DNA of 64,000 bases, from assembly GCA_900473915.1 (NCBI GenBank), contig UCNG01000009.1:21179-85178 (forward strand), in the 5' to 3' direction. The position numbers and the translations under genes are program-made. The DNA is from Hyphomicrobiales bacterium. GTDB taxonomy: Bacteria > Pseudomonadota > Alphaproteobacteria > Rhizobiales > Rhizobiaceae. Under the pieces are notes generated by a model. The model did not search any database. It saw only the letters and a list, made by a program, of their open reading frames with translations, and was not told the DNA's origin. Positions 26,399-37,556 of this stretch are shown here, piece after piece; position 1 is the first letter of the stretch, and every line of letters starts with the position of its first letter.

Positions 26399-28012
26399 TC
26401 AGGAGAGATCAATAAAAGGAAGCCGCCGGCGCGTTCGGTGTGTTAGTTCACTGCCAGCAGTGGCCATTGCTGCTCCAATGTCGGCACTTGCCGTAATTCC
26501 CTGCACGAAAGGCTGGTCGTGCATCAGATACGGCAACGCGCCGAACGCAATCTTGCCACATCCAACGTCCGGTGCCAGCAAAGTGTAGTCGTCTGAGACC
26601 TCCGGAATATCCTCTCCGACCGAAACGAGTTGCCGGCGCAGTGACGGAAACGGCAAATCCTTCGTCTTGAGTGGCTTCTGGCCTCGGGCGTCGATGAACA
26701 CGTCGAATGTCCGTACTTCCGAGCCAATGGCGATGACGGTGTGATCCTTCCTTACCTCCATGTCGTAATCGTGCCCAAGTTCGAGGACGTCTATCAGGCC
26801 GGCCTTGCGCAGCGCCAGTAGCCTGCGGATCGATTCCGACGGGATTGCAGCATAGTTGTCGACGAAGACCTTGCAGAGTCCTGTATCGAACCGCTCGCGG
26901 TCCTCTTCATTGAGATGCGGGATAATCTCCTGCACGACCTCGTGCAGCCGAAGGATTGCATAGCGCCAGGGGACGGTATGCTTCTCCCGCTTGTTGCGCT
27001 CGACTTCTTTGAGATTGTATTCTGCCCAGCGGAACGCATCGTGGTTTTGGCGGTCGGCAAAGTAGGCGTCAGCGAAGCTGTCAGCGTCGAGCTTCGAAAG
27101 CGAAACACGCGCGCTCCAGGCCGGATCGGCGTCCTCGATTTCGCGCGCGACCAGGGCAAATATCCTGTCAAGCAAGCCACTCTCGCCAGTCTGGATCTCC
27201 CTGTTGATCGCCTGCTCCGTGGCAATCTGCAAGGGCTCGTAAGGGATCGGGCAATAAAAATCCGCTTCTGGCAGGATGCCAGAACGGGACATAAGCGTTA
27301 TCGCCAGACCTTTACTGTCCGGGTCAAGGTCGAAGCGCAGGCTTTCGTCTTCTTCCTCGATGAAGCTTCCATGTTGGGCAACGACCGCCATCGCTGCGTC
27401 GATGGCGCTGAGCGATGTGCCCATAATGCCCACTTTGCACGCTGGTATTCTGGCTTCGATCAGTCCAGACCAGGCGCTGGGAAAATAACTGCGCGTTGCT
27501 TCGTCGTCGTCGGGCCAGACGTGGCCGGTGGCGATGACGACGAGATCGAAGAGTTTCGAAACCAGCTTGCCATCAGACCAGAGCTTTACGCCATTGGCGG
27601 CGGCTTCGATATCCGTGACCTCGCAGGATTCATGCACTTCGACTTCAAAGCCTTTTCGACGCGCTACCTCGACAAGAGCCAGAAACTGATCCCGGAAATA
27701 TTCGCCCAGCAGAATGCGGGGCAGGAATTGTCGATCGTGAAGACCTTCCTTGTCGACCCGGTATCGAGCGAGACGCGTCTCGTCCTGCTCGTGCAGCCAG
27801 TCGAGATAGGTCGAGGTAATCGGCGGTATCTCGATGCTGGCGATGTTGGCAAGCATCATGCGGCTGTTCTCATCGTCATTATAAGGCATGCCTACGCCGG
27901 CTTCATCTTCCTTCTCGTAGATCGAGATGGAAATTGGCTCTGCGAATTTGAGCAGCGAAAAGAAAGTATAGATCCCGGTCGGACCGGTGCCGACGATAGC
28001 AATGTTCTTCAT
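26399..28012 (-). CDS. FAD/NAD(P)-binding protein (PF13454-like)
   Basis: 537 residues starting with an FAD-binding GTGPTGIYTFFSLLK. The acidic end of the second strand (YEKEDEAGVGMPY) and VIATGHVWP complete the nucleotide-binding core. It resembles the FAD-NAD(P)-binding family seen beside antibiotic or metabolite genes, and its substrate is unknown. It converges with udgX and is separated from katE (upstream on the same strand) by a GC hairpin at 28055-28075, so it may still receive read-through from katE. Confidence 0.82.
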   Translation of the reverse strand: MKNIAIVGTGPTGIYTFFSLLKFAEPISISIYEKEDEAGVGMPYNDDENSRMMLANIASIEIPPITSTYLDWLHEQDETRLARYRVDKEGLHDRQFLPRILLGEYFRDQFLALVEVARRKGFEVEVHESCEVTDIEAAANGVKLWSDGKLVSKLFDLVVIATGHVWPDDDEATRSYFPSAWSGLIEARIPACKVGIMGTSLSAIDAAMAVVAQHGSFIEEEDESLRFDLDPDSKGLAITLMSRSGILPEADFYCPIPYEPLQIATEQAINREIQTGESGLLDRIFALVAREIEDADPAWSARVSLSKLDADSFADAYFADRQNHDAFRWAEYNLKEVERNKREKHTVPWRYAILRLHEVVQEIIPHLNEEDRERFDTGLCKVFVDNYAAIPSESIRRLLALRKAGLIDVLELGHDYDMEVRKDHTVIAIGSEVRTFDVFIDARGQKPLKTKDLPFPSLRRQLVSVGEDIPEVSDDYTLLAPDVGCGKIAFGALPYLMHDQPFVQGITASADIGAAMATAGSELTHRTRRRLPFIDLS

Positions 28013-28054
28013 GGGCGATTACCAATTTCTCCACATTCCAATATGCGCGGTAAA

Positions 28055-28075
28055 CGGCCCGGCTGGGCCGGGCCG
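28055..28075 (-). terminator. GC hairpin between katE and the FAD protein gene
   Basis: CGGCCCGGC, a 3-nt loop and its complement; on the minus strand TTTACC follows. It may end most katE transcripts. Confidence 0.6.
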
Positions 28076-28125
28076 CTTGTGTTTGCACTTCGAACATCTC
28101 TTCACATCAGTTGTATGCTGCGAGA

Positions 28126-30240
28126 TCAGAGCTTGACGGTATCTTCACGCGCCCATAAGCGGAGCTTACGGCAAGACGTGACGAAATCGGTGGCCGCCCT
28201 TGCATTGTCGAGCGGGATCAGCCCTTCGTCCATTTCGGGCTCGATACCGGCCTTGGCAAGGAGTGGCATTGCGCCTGCGGTAAAGCCAATGAACTTGCAG
28301 TGGGCAAAAGCGTCTGCCACAAAGTCTCTTGCAGTGGACTCGCCGATAAGCCGGTTGGCCGCTTCTTCAGATAACACAAGGGCTACAGCATCAAACAATA
28401 CGGATGGACCGCCGTCAATCATATGGTCGGCCTCTATCCAGTCGCCGCTGGATGCTTCGAAACCTCCGACCGTCGGCGCAACCAGTTCCACCATCGCGCC
28501 TTCCTTCTCCGCGGCGTGCCGGATACCCTTGAGCACCTGCGCATCCGTGCCATTGGCGACAAGCACGCCGATCTTTCTGCCCTTGAAGCTGCCGGGTCCG
28601 TTCTCAATGATGCTGAGTGCAGGAGACGGAGCAAGATCGCCGCGCACGGGCACCATCGCATCCGCAGCCTTCGGCATCTTGCGGATGCCGAGCTTGCCGG
28701 CGACCGTTTCCGCAAGGTTGGCATCGATATTCAGCAGATGAGATACAACACGCTCGCGGATCACAGGTGTTTCCACCTTCGACAGTTCGAAGGTCAGCGC
28801 CATCGCAATATGTTTCTGTTCCACCGCGGTCTGGCTCAGATAGAACTGACGCGCCTGGCTGTAATGGTCGGCGAAGCTCTCCGGTCTAAGGCGAACTTTC
28901 TGTCCGTCTTCCTGCGCTGCAAACGACCGGAACCCGCGCCTGGGGTCGGGCCTCGGTCCTTCGCCCCAGGAATTAGGCTGGTAATTTGCTCGTCCGACAG
29001 GATTGCGCATCGCCATATGGCCGTCCTGCTGGAGATGGTGGAACGGACACTTCGGCGCATTGATCGGGATATGTGTGAAATTGGGGCTGCCCAGTCTTTT
29101 CAACTGCGTGTCGAGATAGGAGAAGTTGCGACCCTGCAGCAGGGGATCGTTGGAGAAGTCGATGCCGGGGGGGACGTTCTGCGTCATGAATGCGACCTGC
29201 TCGGTCTCGGCGAAGAAATTGTCCGGCATCCGATCCAGCACCAGACGCCCGACCGGGATCGGCTTGATGACTTCTTCCGGAATCAGCTTCGTCGGATCGA
29301 GCACATCGAAATCGAAACTGTCCGCGAAGTCCTGATCGAAGAGCTGCACGCACAGTTCCCATTCCGGAAAGTCGCCAGCTTGTATTGCAGTCCACAGATC
29401 GCGGCGATGGAAATCCGGATCCGCACCGTTGATTTTGATCGCCTCGTTCCAGACAACCGATTGGAGACCAAGCTTCGGCTTCCAGATGAATTTGACGAAA
29501 GTTGACTCATCCTTGGCATTCACGAAGCGGAAGGTGTGAACGCCGAACCCTTCCATGAAGCGGAAGGAGCGCGGGATGGCGCGGTCCGACATCACCCACA
29601 TGATCATATGCATGGATTCCGGCGTCAGGCTGATGAAGTCCCAGAAATTGTCATGGGCTGACTGGGCCTGCGGAAAAGCCCGGTCAGGCTCCTCCTTGAC
29701 GGCATGGACCATATCGGGAAACCGGATGGCGTCCTGGATGAAGAACACGGGAATGTTGTTGCCGACAATATCCCAGTTACCTTCCTTGGTATACATCTTG
29801 ACGGCGAAGCCGCGCACATCTCGGGCAAGGTCGAACGAACCCTTCGAACCGGCGACCGTGGAAAAACGGACGAAGGCTGGCGTCTTCTCGCCAACCCGTT
29901 GGAAAATGTCTGCGCGCGTATATTCGCTGAGTGACTTTGTCGTCTCGAAATAGCCATGCGCGCCGTAGCCCCGCGCATGAACCACGCGTTCGGGAATACG
30001 CTCATGGTCGAAGTGAAAGATTTTTTCCCGGAAATGAAAATCCTCAATCAGCGTAGGACCACGCTGGCCGATCTTCAACGTGTTGAGGTCGTCTGACACC
30101 GGCCCACCTTGGGCGGTCGTCATGGCCGGTGTCTTGTCGCCGGCAATCTGATGAAGATCTCCGCCTGGGCCGGCTTGGAGCTTTTGGTCATGAATCTTGA
30201 GTGATTTTTGCACATTTGCGGCTTTGTCGGTGGCTGACAT
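28126..30240 (-). CDS. katE: Monofunctional catalase, large-subunit type (KatE/HPII)
   Basis: 704 residues, the length of large-subunit catalases. The distal His is in [14 protein letters not shown], the Asn in [11 protein letters not shown], and the proximal heme Tyr in [10 protein letters not shown]. The C-terminal 150 residues ([31 protein letters not shown]) form the extra flavodoxin-like domain of this clade. It converts H2O2 to water and oxygen in the cytosol with heme. It lies after the DUF892 gene on the same strand, with a hairpin between them, fitting the common pairing of these two in stress loci. Confidence 0.96.
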   Translation of the reverse strand: MSATDKAANVQKSLKIHDQKLQAGPGGDLHQIAGDKTPAMTTAQGGPVSDDLNTLKIGQRGPTLIEDFHFREKIFHFDHERIPERVVHARGYGAHGYFETTKSLSEYTRADIFQRVGEKTPAFVRFSTVAGSKGSFDLARDVRGFAVKMYTKEGNWDIVGNNIPVFFIQDAIRFPDMVHAVKEEPDRAFPQAQSAHDNFWDFISLTPESMHMIMWVMSDRAIPRSFRFMEGFGVHTFRFVNAKDESTFVKFIWKPKLGLQSVVWNEAIKINGADPDFHRRDLWTAIQAGDFPEWELCVQLFDQDFADSFDFDVLDPTKLIPEEVIKPIPVGRLVLDRMPDNFFAETEQVAFMTQNVPPGIDFSNDPLLQGRNFSYLDTQLKRLGSPNFTHIPINAPKCPFHHLQQDGHMAMRNPVGRANYQPNSWGEGPRPDPRRGFRSFAAQEDGQKVRLRPESFADHYSQARQFYLSQTAVEQKHIAMALTFELSKVETPVIRERVVSHLLNIDANLAETVAGKLGIRKMPKAADAMVPVRGDLAPSPALSIIENGPGSFKGRKIGVLVANGTDAQVLKGIRHAAEKEGAMVELVAPTVGGFEASSGDWIEADHMIDGGPSVLFDAVALVLSEEAANRLIGESTARDFVADAFAHCKFIGFTAGAMPLLAKAGIEPEMDEGLIPLDNARAATDFVTSCRKLRLWAREDTVKL

Positions 30241-30283
30241 AGCTGGCTCCCGTCCATTATGTGATCTCTATACAAATTGGAAA

Positions 30284-30301
30284 GGGTGCCGAGTGGCACC
30301 C
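30284..30301 (-). terminator. Hairpin between the DUF892 gene and katE
   Basis: GGGTGCC, 4-nt loop, GGCACCC. On the minus strand TTTCC follows, so it is a modest rho-independent terminator. Confidence 0.6.
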
Positions 30302-30312
30302 TTGCTTCATGA

Positions 30313-30810
30313 TCACGCAGCCTTGGCGCGTCGGTTAGCCGAAGCATCCGCAAGTTTCGTCAGATCGCTGTCCGTTCTGGACTCTTCCTGAAGCGTCTGA
30401 TCGAGAAGCTTCGCAGCATCGCTCAGGCCAAGTTCTTTTGCCCACCGCTTCAATGTGCCGTAGCGGGTGATTTCGTAGTGCTCGACCGCCTGCGCGGACG
30501 AAATCAGGCCGGCGTCGAGCGCCGCTGTATCCTTGAACTCCTCCATGATCTCCTCGCCTTCGGCGATGATCCCTTCGATCGCGTCACAGGTTTTGCCTCT
30601 CGCTGTCTTGCCCATGATCTCGAATACTTGGACAAGTCGTTCGACATGGCCTTCCGTCTCTTCGCGATGCTTCTCGAAAGCAGCCTTCAGGTCTTCCGAC
30701 TGCGCCGCACGTTTCATCTTCGGCAAAGCCTTCAGGATCTTGCGCTCAGCGTAATAGATGTCCTTGAGAGTGTCGTGGAACAGGTCTTCAAGGGTCTTTT
30801 CCTTTGCCAT
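30313..30810 (-). CDS. DUF892 ferritin-like protein (YciE/YciF family)
   Basis: 165 residues from the ATG at 30808-30810, preceded by GAGAGGAGA. FHDTLKDIYYAERKILKALPKM, HREETEGHVERLVQVF and AVEHYEITRYGTL carry the conserved Glu, Tyr and His that ligate the di-metal centre of this ferritin-like four-helix family. Members respond to osmotic, acid and oxidative stress; the biochemical role is unclear. The C-terminal RRAKAA is a basic tail. It stands directly upstream of katE on the same strand. Confidence 0.9.
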   Translation of the reverse strand: MAKEKTLEDLFHDTLKDIYYAERKILKALPKMKRAAQSEDLKAAFEKHREETEGHVERLVQVFEIMGKTARGKTCDAIEGIIAEGEEIMEEFKDTAALDAGLISSAQAVEHYEITRYGTLKRWAKELGLSDAAKLLDQTLQEESRTDSDLTKLADASANRRAKAA

Positions 30811-31190
30811 GGTACTTCTCCTCTCATGAATTGTCGGATCGATATTTGAAGCCCCGAAGGCCGCTAAGTTCGCGGAAAAATGTGAGAATTGGCCAGTGTT
30901 CCGGTTCAAAGCGGGCATCTTCACCCGTCTTTTAACGCAATGTGATAGCTTAAGTTCCGTGGCTGGGGCACACAGGGGGCTTGCTCGAAGGAAGATTACA
31001 GAGCAGATATTTATGATGCTGCTGTAAATGCTACAACTCGATGATCTTAAATAGACAATTCAGTATATAAGGACATCTGCCACCTTTGCTCCAAGATCTG
31101 GGCTGACAGATAAGTTAAAACACAGCCATGTCGAATGGACGAGCGCCGAAACGCGTTGTAGCTTTGAACGGAGCGTTTGATGGAGGGACA

Positions 31191-33067
31191 ATGCCGGAGC
31201 ACCTGTTCGCCCGGTTCAGTGAGGGACATGACGAATTCGCGAACCCGAGCGTCATGGTGGGGAATATCCGTGCCTTCGACTGGTCTCGATCGTCGGCAGG
31301 GCCGATCTACATGTGGCCAGAAGAACTCAAATCAGCCGTCCGACTGATTTTGCTCTCTGCTGCACCTATGGCAGTTCTGATTGGTCGCGAGGGCCTTGTG
31401 GTTCAGAATGATGCCCTGCAGGAGATGCTCGGTGAGCGCTATGCAACTGCACTCGGACAACCAATTACGAAAGCGTTGCCCGTCGCCGCCAGCTTTTTCC
31501 GTGATGCGATCAGTTCCTGTTACGATGGCAAAGGCGTGCGCTTTCGCGACCAGCCAGTCAAGTTGTTGCGCGGCCGGCAGTTGGAAACGGCCTGGTTCAG
31601 CCTCGCTTTGACGCCTATAGCCGACACCCGTGCCCACATCTATGGCGTTCTGGTGGTCGCCAGCGAAACGACCGAACGAATGCGGGCGCTCAAGGCGCTG
31701 GAGCGGTCGCAACAGCGGATGGAACTGGCACTTGATGCCGGTGGTATCGTAGGAACCTGGGATCTGGACGTTCGCAGTAACAGGGTAACCACGAGCGGCT
31801 CCTTTGCTGCCTTGTTTGGTGTATCCCAGGAGGAGTCACGGCGTGGCGTCAGGGTTGATATGCTGTCGACATCTGTTCACCCCCAGGATCGCGACCGGGT
31901 CTTTGAGGGTTTGCGTGCCGCAATCATGTCGGGTTCGGATTATCGCTGTCACTATCGCGCAGTAACCAGCAAAGGGACACCCGCTGGTTTATTGTTTCGG
32001 GGCGCCCTGTCTGCGACGACAGGGGACGGATCGTCCAGTTCGCAGGTGTTGTGATTGACACAACTGAGCAGAGCGAGATGGCGGCCGCCCTCGAACAGAG
32101 CAATCTTCGCTTCGACCTTCTGGCGGAATCCATACCCCAGATAATCTGGAGCGCGGATGCGGATGGACGGCACGATTATTTCAATGGACGGTGGACGGAA
32201 TTCACCGGCATCGCCCCGGAAAATATCCAGCCGACAACCTGGCAGGAACTCGTCCATCCTGACGACCGGGATCGGGTTGCCGAAACCTGGCAAGAGTGTC
32301 TGAAGACTGGCAAGACCTACGACATCGACTACCGCTTTCGTTATCATGACGGCAGCTATCGTTGGCTCTGGGTCGTTGCCCTTCCGCTCCGAAATGCAGA
32401 CGGCGAAATCATCCGCTGGTACGGGACGTCATCGGATATCGATGCGCCTAAGCAACTGGAAGAACAACGCGAGATGGTATCTCAGGAACTCGACCACCGG
32501 ATCAAGAATCTATTTGCATTGGTTAATGGGTTGATTGCCGTGTCTGTTCGTGAGCAGCCGGAACACCGGCCGCTTGCAGAAACCTTACGGGCCCGTCTGG
32601 ATGCCTTGCACCGGGCCCATGGGCTTATTCGCGCCGGGATTAAGCAGAACTCCGCTTCACTGCGAGGTTTGCCGGAACAATTGCTCACTTCCTACATGGG
32701 GGGAAGCAACAATCGAATCACTATTGATGGTCTGGACGTTACAATTGACGCGGGAGTGGCGACATCGGTTGCCCTGGTATTCCACGAACTGATCACCAAT
32801 GCCGCGAAATACGGGGCGTTGTCTCGGGCTGCGGGAGCCCTTCATGTCACGGTGAGCACGGACGGCGATCACCAGATTATCGAATGGAACGAGAAATTCG
32901 GCGGCGGCGTGAATGGCGAAGCCGGAGAGGGGTTTGGTTCGCGGCTCATCAAAACCATGGTTGAGGATCAACTCCGCGGACGAATAACCCGTGACCTGTT
33001 GACGAAGGGGCTGACGACACGCATCGCAATTCCGCGTTCGATCTTTGTTTCACCTGCTGGACAATAG
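31191..33067 (+). pseudogene. PAS-PAS-PAS HWE-type histidine kinase, frameshifted
   Basis: Two overlapping frames together make one protein. The first (ATG 31191 after GGAGGG, or 31128) holds two PAS-like domains and ends prematurely at 32054. The second continues the same protein, reading RWFIVSGRPVCDDRGRIVQF across the overlap, then a third PAS (WSADADGRHDYFNGRWTEF, VHPDDRDRV), the phospho-acceptor ELDHRIKNLFALV and the ATPase HELITNAAKYGAL of HWE kinases. One C missing from the CCC at 31980-31982 explains the break. A partial protein from an internal start (GTG near 32051) could still hold PAS plus kinase. Sequencing error is the main alternative. No response regulator gene is adjacent. 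Confidence 0.85.
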
Positions 33068-33322
33068 CTGAGCGCATCCCGACCGATTTTTGCTTCGTAT
33101 CCAATTCCCGTGTGTGGCCACTGGACGGTGGGCGCGGCCCCCTTGGAAATAAACCGCCTCGGAGGGAAACCATTGGATATTTAACTGAATGGCTTTGTAG
33201 TTTATGAGGAACCTGCGGTATTCTTCGGCTTGAGAATGACGAAACGGAGGAACGCGTCTACTCCGCAACCCTATAAATTGATGCCGTCCGCAAGTTGGGT
33301 GTCGTTGGAGGAGGCCTGCCGA

Positions 33323-33864
33323 TCACTTCATGGACCGGGGTGTATGGCCCAAAGTTCTTTTGAACGCCTGGGCGAACGCGCTATGTGAATGGTATCCGAC
33401 AGCTTCCGCCACCACCGCCACTCTCTCGCCCGCCCCGAGCATGCGCTGTGCGAGGATCATGCGCCATGTGGTCAGGTGGTCGAGCGGAGGTTGGCCCACG
33501 CGGCCGCCGCCGACAATCGACACCTCGTTTCCCTGGCCGAGTTGTACCAGATCCCCGCCCGGCGGCGCGTAGAGCGCTATGCCATCTGCGGGCTCGACAG
33601 CGGGATCGCTCGCCACCGTGTAGCGCGTGTCGCTCACTAGGGCGACGTCGCCCTGGGGCAGCGCTAATGGTGGCATGGCCGGAACAATCAGCCAGCCTTG
33701 TCCAAGGATGACCGCGACGACTTTCAACCGCGCCCGACCGTCGAACGAGAGCGCCCAGTTACCGGAGGCATCAAGGCCGTGGCGCGGATGTCCCGCGCGC
33801 TTAGCGCGCTCAAGACGCTGGAGAAGGGATCGGACATTGTTTCGGCGGATCGCGATATAAACAT
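33323..33864 (-). pseudogene. AraC/cupin_6 regulator, decayed
   Basis: Starting near MSDPFSSVLSALSARDIRATAL (ATG 33836 or 33864), a one-base loss near 33775 moves the frame, after which DASGNWALSFDGRARL continues as the family requires. The cupin part then jumps from EVSIVGGG straight to RVGQPPLDHLTTWRM, removing about 120 residues that include most of the first helix-turn-helix. The final AQAFKRTLGHTP is intact. With a frameshift and an internal deletion it should not work. It is divergent from the broken SDR that follows, as in working AraC/SDR pairs. Confidence 0.8.
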
Positions 33865-33934
33865 GGCTTTCCTAGCATAGATCATCCGCTGATCCGCACA
33901 TAGCAACAAGCTCGGAACATCATGGAGAATGCAC

Positions 33935-34387
33935 ATGCCTCTGGAGAACCAGGTCGTCGCAGTGACGGGTGCCTGACGCGGCATAGGTGGTGCGACTGCC
34001 ATCCATCTTGCTGCTCGCGGGGCAAAGCTCGTGCTTGGCGCTCGCAGCGCGGAGGAAATTGCGGCGGTCGTGGGCGAAATCGCTGCCACCGGGGATAAGG
34101 CCATTTACCGACCCACGGACGTGACCCGGCGGGCGGACATGGAGGGGCTGGGTCACTTGCCTGCGAGCGTTTCGGAAGGCTCGACGTCATCGTTCACAAT
34201 GCGGGTATAGGCCTCATCTCCCGTTTCGATGCGTTGCGCGTCGACGACTGGGACACGATAATCGACATTAATCTGAGGGGTGCCCTTTTCGGCATCGCCG
34301 CCGCGCTACCCGTCTTCCAGCGGCAGGGCGCTGGACATATCGTCAACATCATCTCGACCGCCGGGCTCAAGATCGTGCCGACCAAGC
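33935..34387 (+). pseudogene. Short-chain dehydrogenase, decayed and truncated
   Basis: The frame reads MPLENQVVAVTGA, then TGA (33974-33976) where Ser should stand, then RGIGGATAIHLAARGAKLVL. A frame change near 34157 leads to ACERFGRLDVIVHNAGIG and INLRGALFGIAAALPV. It stops short after GHIVNIISTAGLKIVPTKQ, before the catalytic YxxxK, where it runs into an oppositely oriented gene fragment. It cannot be active. Confidence 0.85.
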
Positions 34388-34488
34388 AGTTCCTCCGCTT
34401 TCGGCTGGGGCTTCGGAGCATCTTCATAGATCAGCACTTCGGGTCCGCCGAATGCGTGCAGGCGTATGGCTTGCATCATGTCGTTCAT
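34388..34488 (-). pseudogene. Quinone oxidoreductase (MDR family), N-terminal fragment
   Basis: The minus strand gives QAIRLHAFGGPEVLIYEDAP, the standard N-terminus of zinc-independent NADPH:quinone reductases, and then breaks off at about residue 35 where the SDR remnant begins. A deletion probably joined two formerly neighbouring genes head to head. Confidence 0.75.
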
Positions 34489-34579
34489 GGGGCTGTTTCC
34501 TCGGTCTATCTCGTTCCTTTCACATCTATTACGAAGATATGCAGTTGATTATAGGGGAAGCTGTCGGTTCAATAGTGCC

Positions 34580-35340
34580 ATGAAGGAACAAATGGCATTG
34601 GAGCGGTTGACCGGGCTCATCGCGTTCGCTGACGCTGACGCGAGAGGGACGCAGCCTGCATGAGCGCGCGCTTCGGCTGCTGCGCGATGCTGAAGAAATC
34701 GAGCAGATAGCGGCGAGCGCACGTTCAGAGCCCTCCGGCACGCTCCGAGTTACCGCGTCCTTGCCGATAGGCATTCACGTGATCGTGCCGGCACTGGCGG
34801 CATTCCGCAGGCGGACCTGCGCCTCAGCGACCGGATTGTCGATCTGGTGGAGGGGGGAATCGATGTCGCCATTCGCATCGGCGATCTTGCGGACTCGAAG
34901 CTGCTGTCGCGCCGGCTTGCTCCATACCAGGTATGCTGTTTTGCAACGCCCGACTATCTGGCGCTACGCGGGACGCCGGATAAGCCTGATCAACTCACCG
35001 ACCATGATACGGTCGCGCTTCGCTATCAGAGTTCCGGGCAGATCATGCGCTGGCCCTTTCTGATCGGAGGCCGCCTTCTGGAGATCACGCCAGCGTCGGG
35101 CATGACGGTCATGCAAGCAATGCACTGATTGCCGCTCTGGCAGCGGGCGTGGCATTGGAATGTGCGCAACATTCGTCACGGCACCTTATGTGACCCGCGG
35201 CGAACTGGTGCCGGTGCTCTCGGACTTTGCTGTCGAGCGCCATAATATTACGGCGCTGTGGCCAGAAAGCCGACGCGCAAATCCTGCTGTCCGCGCGTTT
35301 CACTCAATGCTTCAAGAGGCATTTGAGAAAAATGATTGAA
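34580..35340 (+). pseudogene. LysR-family regulator, decayed
   Basis: Pieces of a LysR protein appear in changing frames: [13 protein letters not shown], then a deletion of most of the helix-turn-helix, [77 protein letters not shown], and the end [17 protein letters not shown] to [10 protein letters not shown]. At least three frame changes plus the deletion are needed to join them, so it is dead. It may once have controlled the quinone reductase and SDR fragments beside it. Confidence 0.82.
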
Positions 35341-35699
35341 GCGGGAAAAGGCAGTCATTGGCGGCGGCAGATCTCGGACACGGATTGGCCCGACCAAGAT
35401 GGCTGGGAAAAAACGGATAGCCATGAGAACTATATCTACTCCATATCCCTCCATGGCACTTCAAATTAGTGCAATTGTCGCATTGCAAATTGGGATGGTT
35501 GTTTTGCCTGTCTGCTTTTGGCCGACGAAGCCATGAAGGCGGCCATGTCCAAGCGCGCCATGCTTCGGTGGTAGACCAGATTATCCGGCTCCTCCGGCTT
35601 TAGAGCACCTTCAGCACATTCCGACGCCTTGGGGCCGGTGGACATTCAGCCAGTAGACCGAGTTTGCCGCAAGCCCCTCTTCAAGCCCGATCTGCGGCA
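35341..35699. other. About 360 nt between dead LysR and ftsH, no gene seen
   Basis: A short frame at 35336-35536 lacks any recognisable content and a ribosome-binding site. The stretch lies downstream of both flanking genes and shows no clear terminator hairpin for ftsH. Confidence 0.4.
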
Positions 35700-37541
35700 T
35701 CAGACAGCGGCACTCGTGACTGATTCCTCGGGCTTGCCGACAAGCTCTTGTATTTCCAACCCGTCCAGGGTCTCCTTCTCCAGCAGGCGGCGGGCGGTGC
35801 GCTCGAGCTCGTCCCGGCGTTCCGCCAGCAGGCCGACGGTCCGCTCGAACGTCTCGTCGACGATCCGGCGCACCTCCTTGTCGACGGCGGCGGCCGTCTC
35901 GTCGGAATAGGTGCGTTCCTGCGGGCCATAGTAGGGCTGGTCGGTGGCGAGGAACGAGCGCCGGTCCTTCTCCAGTGCGATATGGCCGAGCCTCTCCGAC
36001 ATGCCGTAGCGTGTGACGATGGCACGGGCGATGTCGGTAACCTTGGCGAGGTCGTCCGCGGCGCCGGTGGACAGATGGCCGAACACGATCTTTTCCGCCG
36101 CGCGGCCGCCGAGGAGCACCGCCATCTTGTTCTCCAGTTCCTCCAGCGTCATCAGGAAACGGTCCTCCGTCGGCCGCTGGATGGTGTAGCCCAGCGCGCC
36201 GATACCGCGCGGGATGATCGAGACCTTGTGGACCGGATCGACGCCCGGCAGCGCCATGGCCACGAGCGCGTGGCCCATCTCGTGATAGGCGACGATCTCG
36301 CGCTCCTTCGGGTTGAGCAGCCGGTTGCGCTTTTCGAGACCCGCCACGATGCGCTCCACCGCATTGTTGAAATCCTCCATCGTCACCGCGCCGGCCTTGC
36401 GGCGGGTGGCAAGCAGCGTCGCCTCGTTGACGAGATTGGCGAGGTCCGCGCCGGTGAAGCCGGGGGTCAGCGCCGCGATCTTTTCCGGCTCGACGTCCGG
36501 CGCGAGCTTCGCCTTCTTCAGGTGCACGTTCAGGATCTGCACGCGGCCTTTTCTGTCCGGGCGGTCGACGAGAACCTGCCGGTCGAAGCGGCCGGCGCGC
36601 AGGAGCGCCGGGTCGAGGATTTCCGGCCGGTTCGTGGCGGCGAGCAGCACGAGGCCGGTCGAGGGATCGAAGCCGTCCAGTTCGACAAGGAGCTGGTTGA
36701 GCGTCTGCTCCTTCTCCTCGTGGCCGCCGGCCATGGGGCCGATGCCGCGGGCGCGACCGAGCGCGTCCAGCTCGTCGATGAAGATGATGGCCGGCGCCTT
36801 GGCCCGGGCCTGCTCGAAGAGGTCGCGCACGCGCGCTGCGCCGACGCCGACGAACATTTCCACGAACTCGGAGCCCGAGATGGAGAAGAACGGCACGCCG
36901 GCCTCGCCCGCCACGGCCCTTGCCAGCAGCGTCTTGCCGGTGCCCGGCGGGCCGACCAACAGCACGCCCTTTGGCATGCGCCCGCCCAGCCGGCCGTAGC
37001 CCTGCGGATCCTTGAGGAAGTCGACGATCTCCTTCAACTCGTCCTTGGCCTCGTCGACGCCGGCCACGTCCTTGAAGGTGACGCCGGTGTCGGACTGGAC
37101 GTAGACCTTCGCCTTCGACTTGCCGATCTGCATGAGCCCGCCGCCGATACCGCCCCCCATGCGCTTCAGCGCGAACATCCAGATGCCGACGATAAGGAGG
37201 ACGGGCACGATCCAGGACAGCAGGTCGCGCAGGAAGGTGCTTTCGATCTGCCCGGTGACCACCACGCCGCGCTCCTGAAGCTGACGTGCGAGGTCGGGCT
37301 CGACGCGGGTGGTGATGAACATTGGCCGGCCGTCGACCGGCTGCTTGAAGGTTCCCTGGATGAAGCGGTCGGATACCGCCACCTCCGCTATCCTGCCCTC
37401 GTCAAGGTAGGTCTCGAACTGGCTGTAGGGAATCTGCGTCACCTGGGTGGCGGTGGTGAAGAAATACTGGAACGCCATCAGGAGGAAGAAGGCGGCGATC
37501 CAGTACCAGATGTTGAACTGCGTTTTCTTGTTCATTTCCAT
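35700..37541 (-). CDS. ftsH: ATP-dependent membrane metalloprotease FtsH (accessory copy)
   Basis: 613 residues. Two membrane segments (about 10-27 and 109-126) flank the periplasmic domain. The AAA module has Walker A GPPGTGKT (about 198-205), Walker [12 protein letters not shown] and the second region of homology [19 protein letters not shown]-like stretch. The zinc site HEMGHA lies near 420, with the third ligand Asp in the [11 protein letters not shown] to AADDL region. It extracts and degrades membrane and cytosolic proteins. It is shorter than the usual housekeeping FtsH. It lies just behind degP on the same strand (16-nt gap), like ftsH copies in stress-tolerance islands. Confidence 0.95.
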   Translation of the reverse strand: MEMNKKTQFNIWYWIAAFFLLMAFQYFFTTATQVTQIPYSQFETYLDEGRIAEVAVSDRFIQGTFKQPVDGRPMFITTRVEPDLARQLQERGVVVTGQIESTFLRDLLSWIVPVLLIVGIWMFALKRMGGGIGGGLMQIGKSKAKVYVQSDTGVTFKDVAGVDEAKDELKEIVDFLKDPQGYGRLGGRMPKGVLLVGPPGTGKTLLARAVAGEAGVPFFSISGSEFVEMFVGVGAARVRDLFEQARAKAPAIIFIDELDALGRARGIGPMAGGHEEKEQTLNQLLVELDGFDPSTGLVLLAATNRPEILDPALLRAGRFDRQVLVDRPDRKGRVQILNVHLKKAKLAPDVEPEKIAALTPGFTGADLANLVNEATLLATRRKAGAVTMEDFNNAVERIVAGLEKRNRLLNPKEREIVAYHEMGHALVAMALPGVDPVHKVSIIPRGIGALGYTIQRPTEDRFLMTLEELENKMAVLLGGRAAEKIVFGHLSTGAADDLAKVTDIARAIVTRYGMSERLGHIALEKDRRSFLATDQPYYGPQERTYSDETAAAVDKEVRRIVDETFERTVGLLAERRDELERTARRLLEKETLDGLEIQELVGKPEESVTSAAV

Positions 37542-37556
37542 TGTGGCCGCTCCCGG

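Noticed and set aside
26915-28741. 608-codon open frame on plus strand across the FAD protein and katE
   Set aside because: It crosses two well-supported minus-strand genes and the gap between them and shows no domain.
31128-33067. Two separate genes, a PAS protein and a kinase
   Set aside because: The reading across the overlap continues one PAS domain exactly after adding a single C, so one broken gene is the simpler reading.
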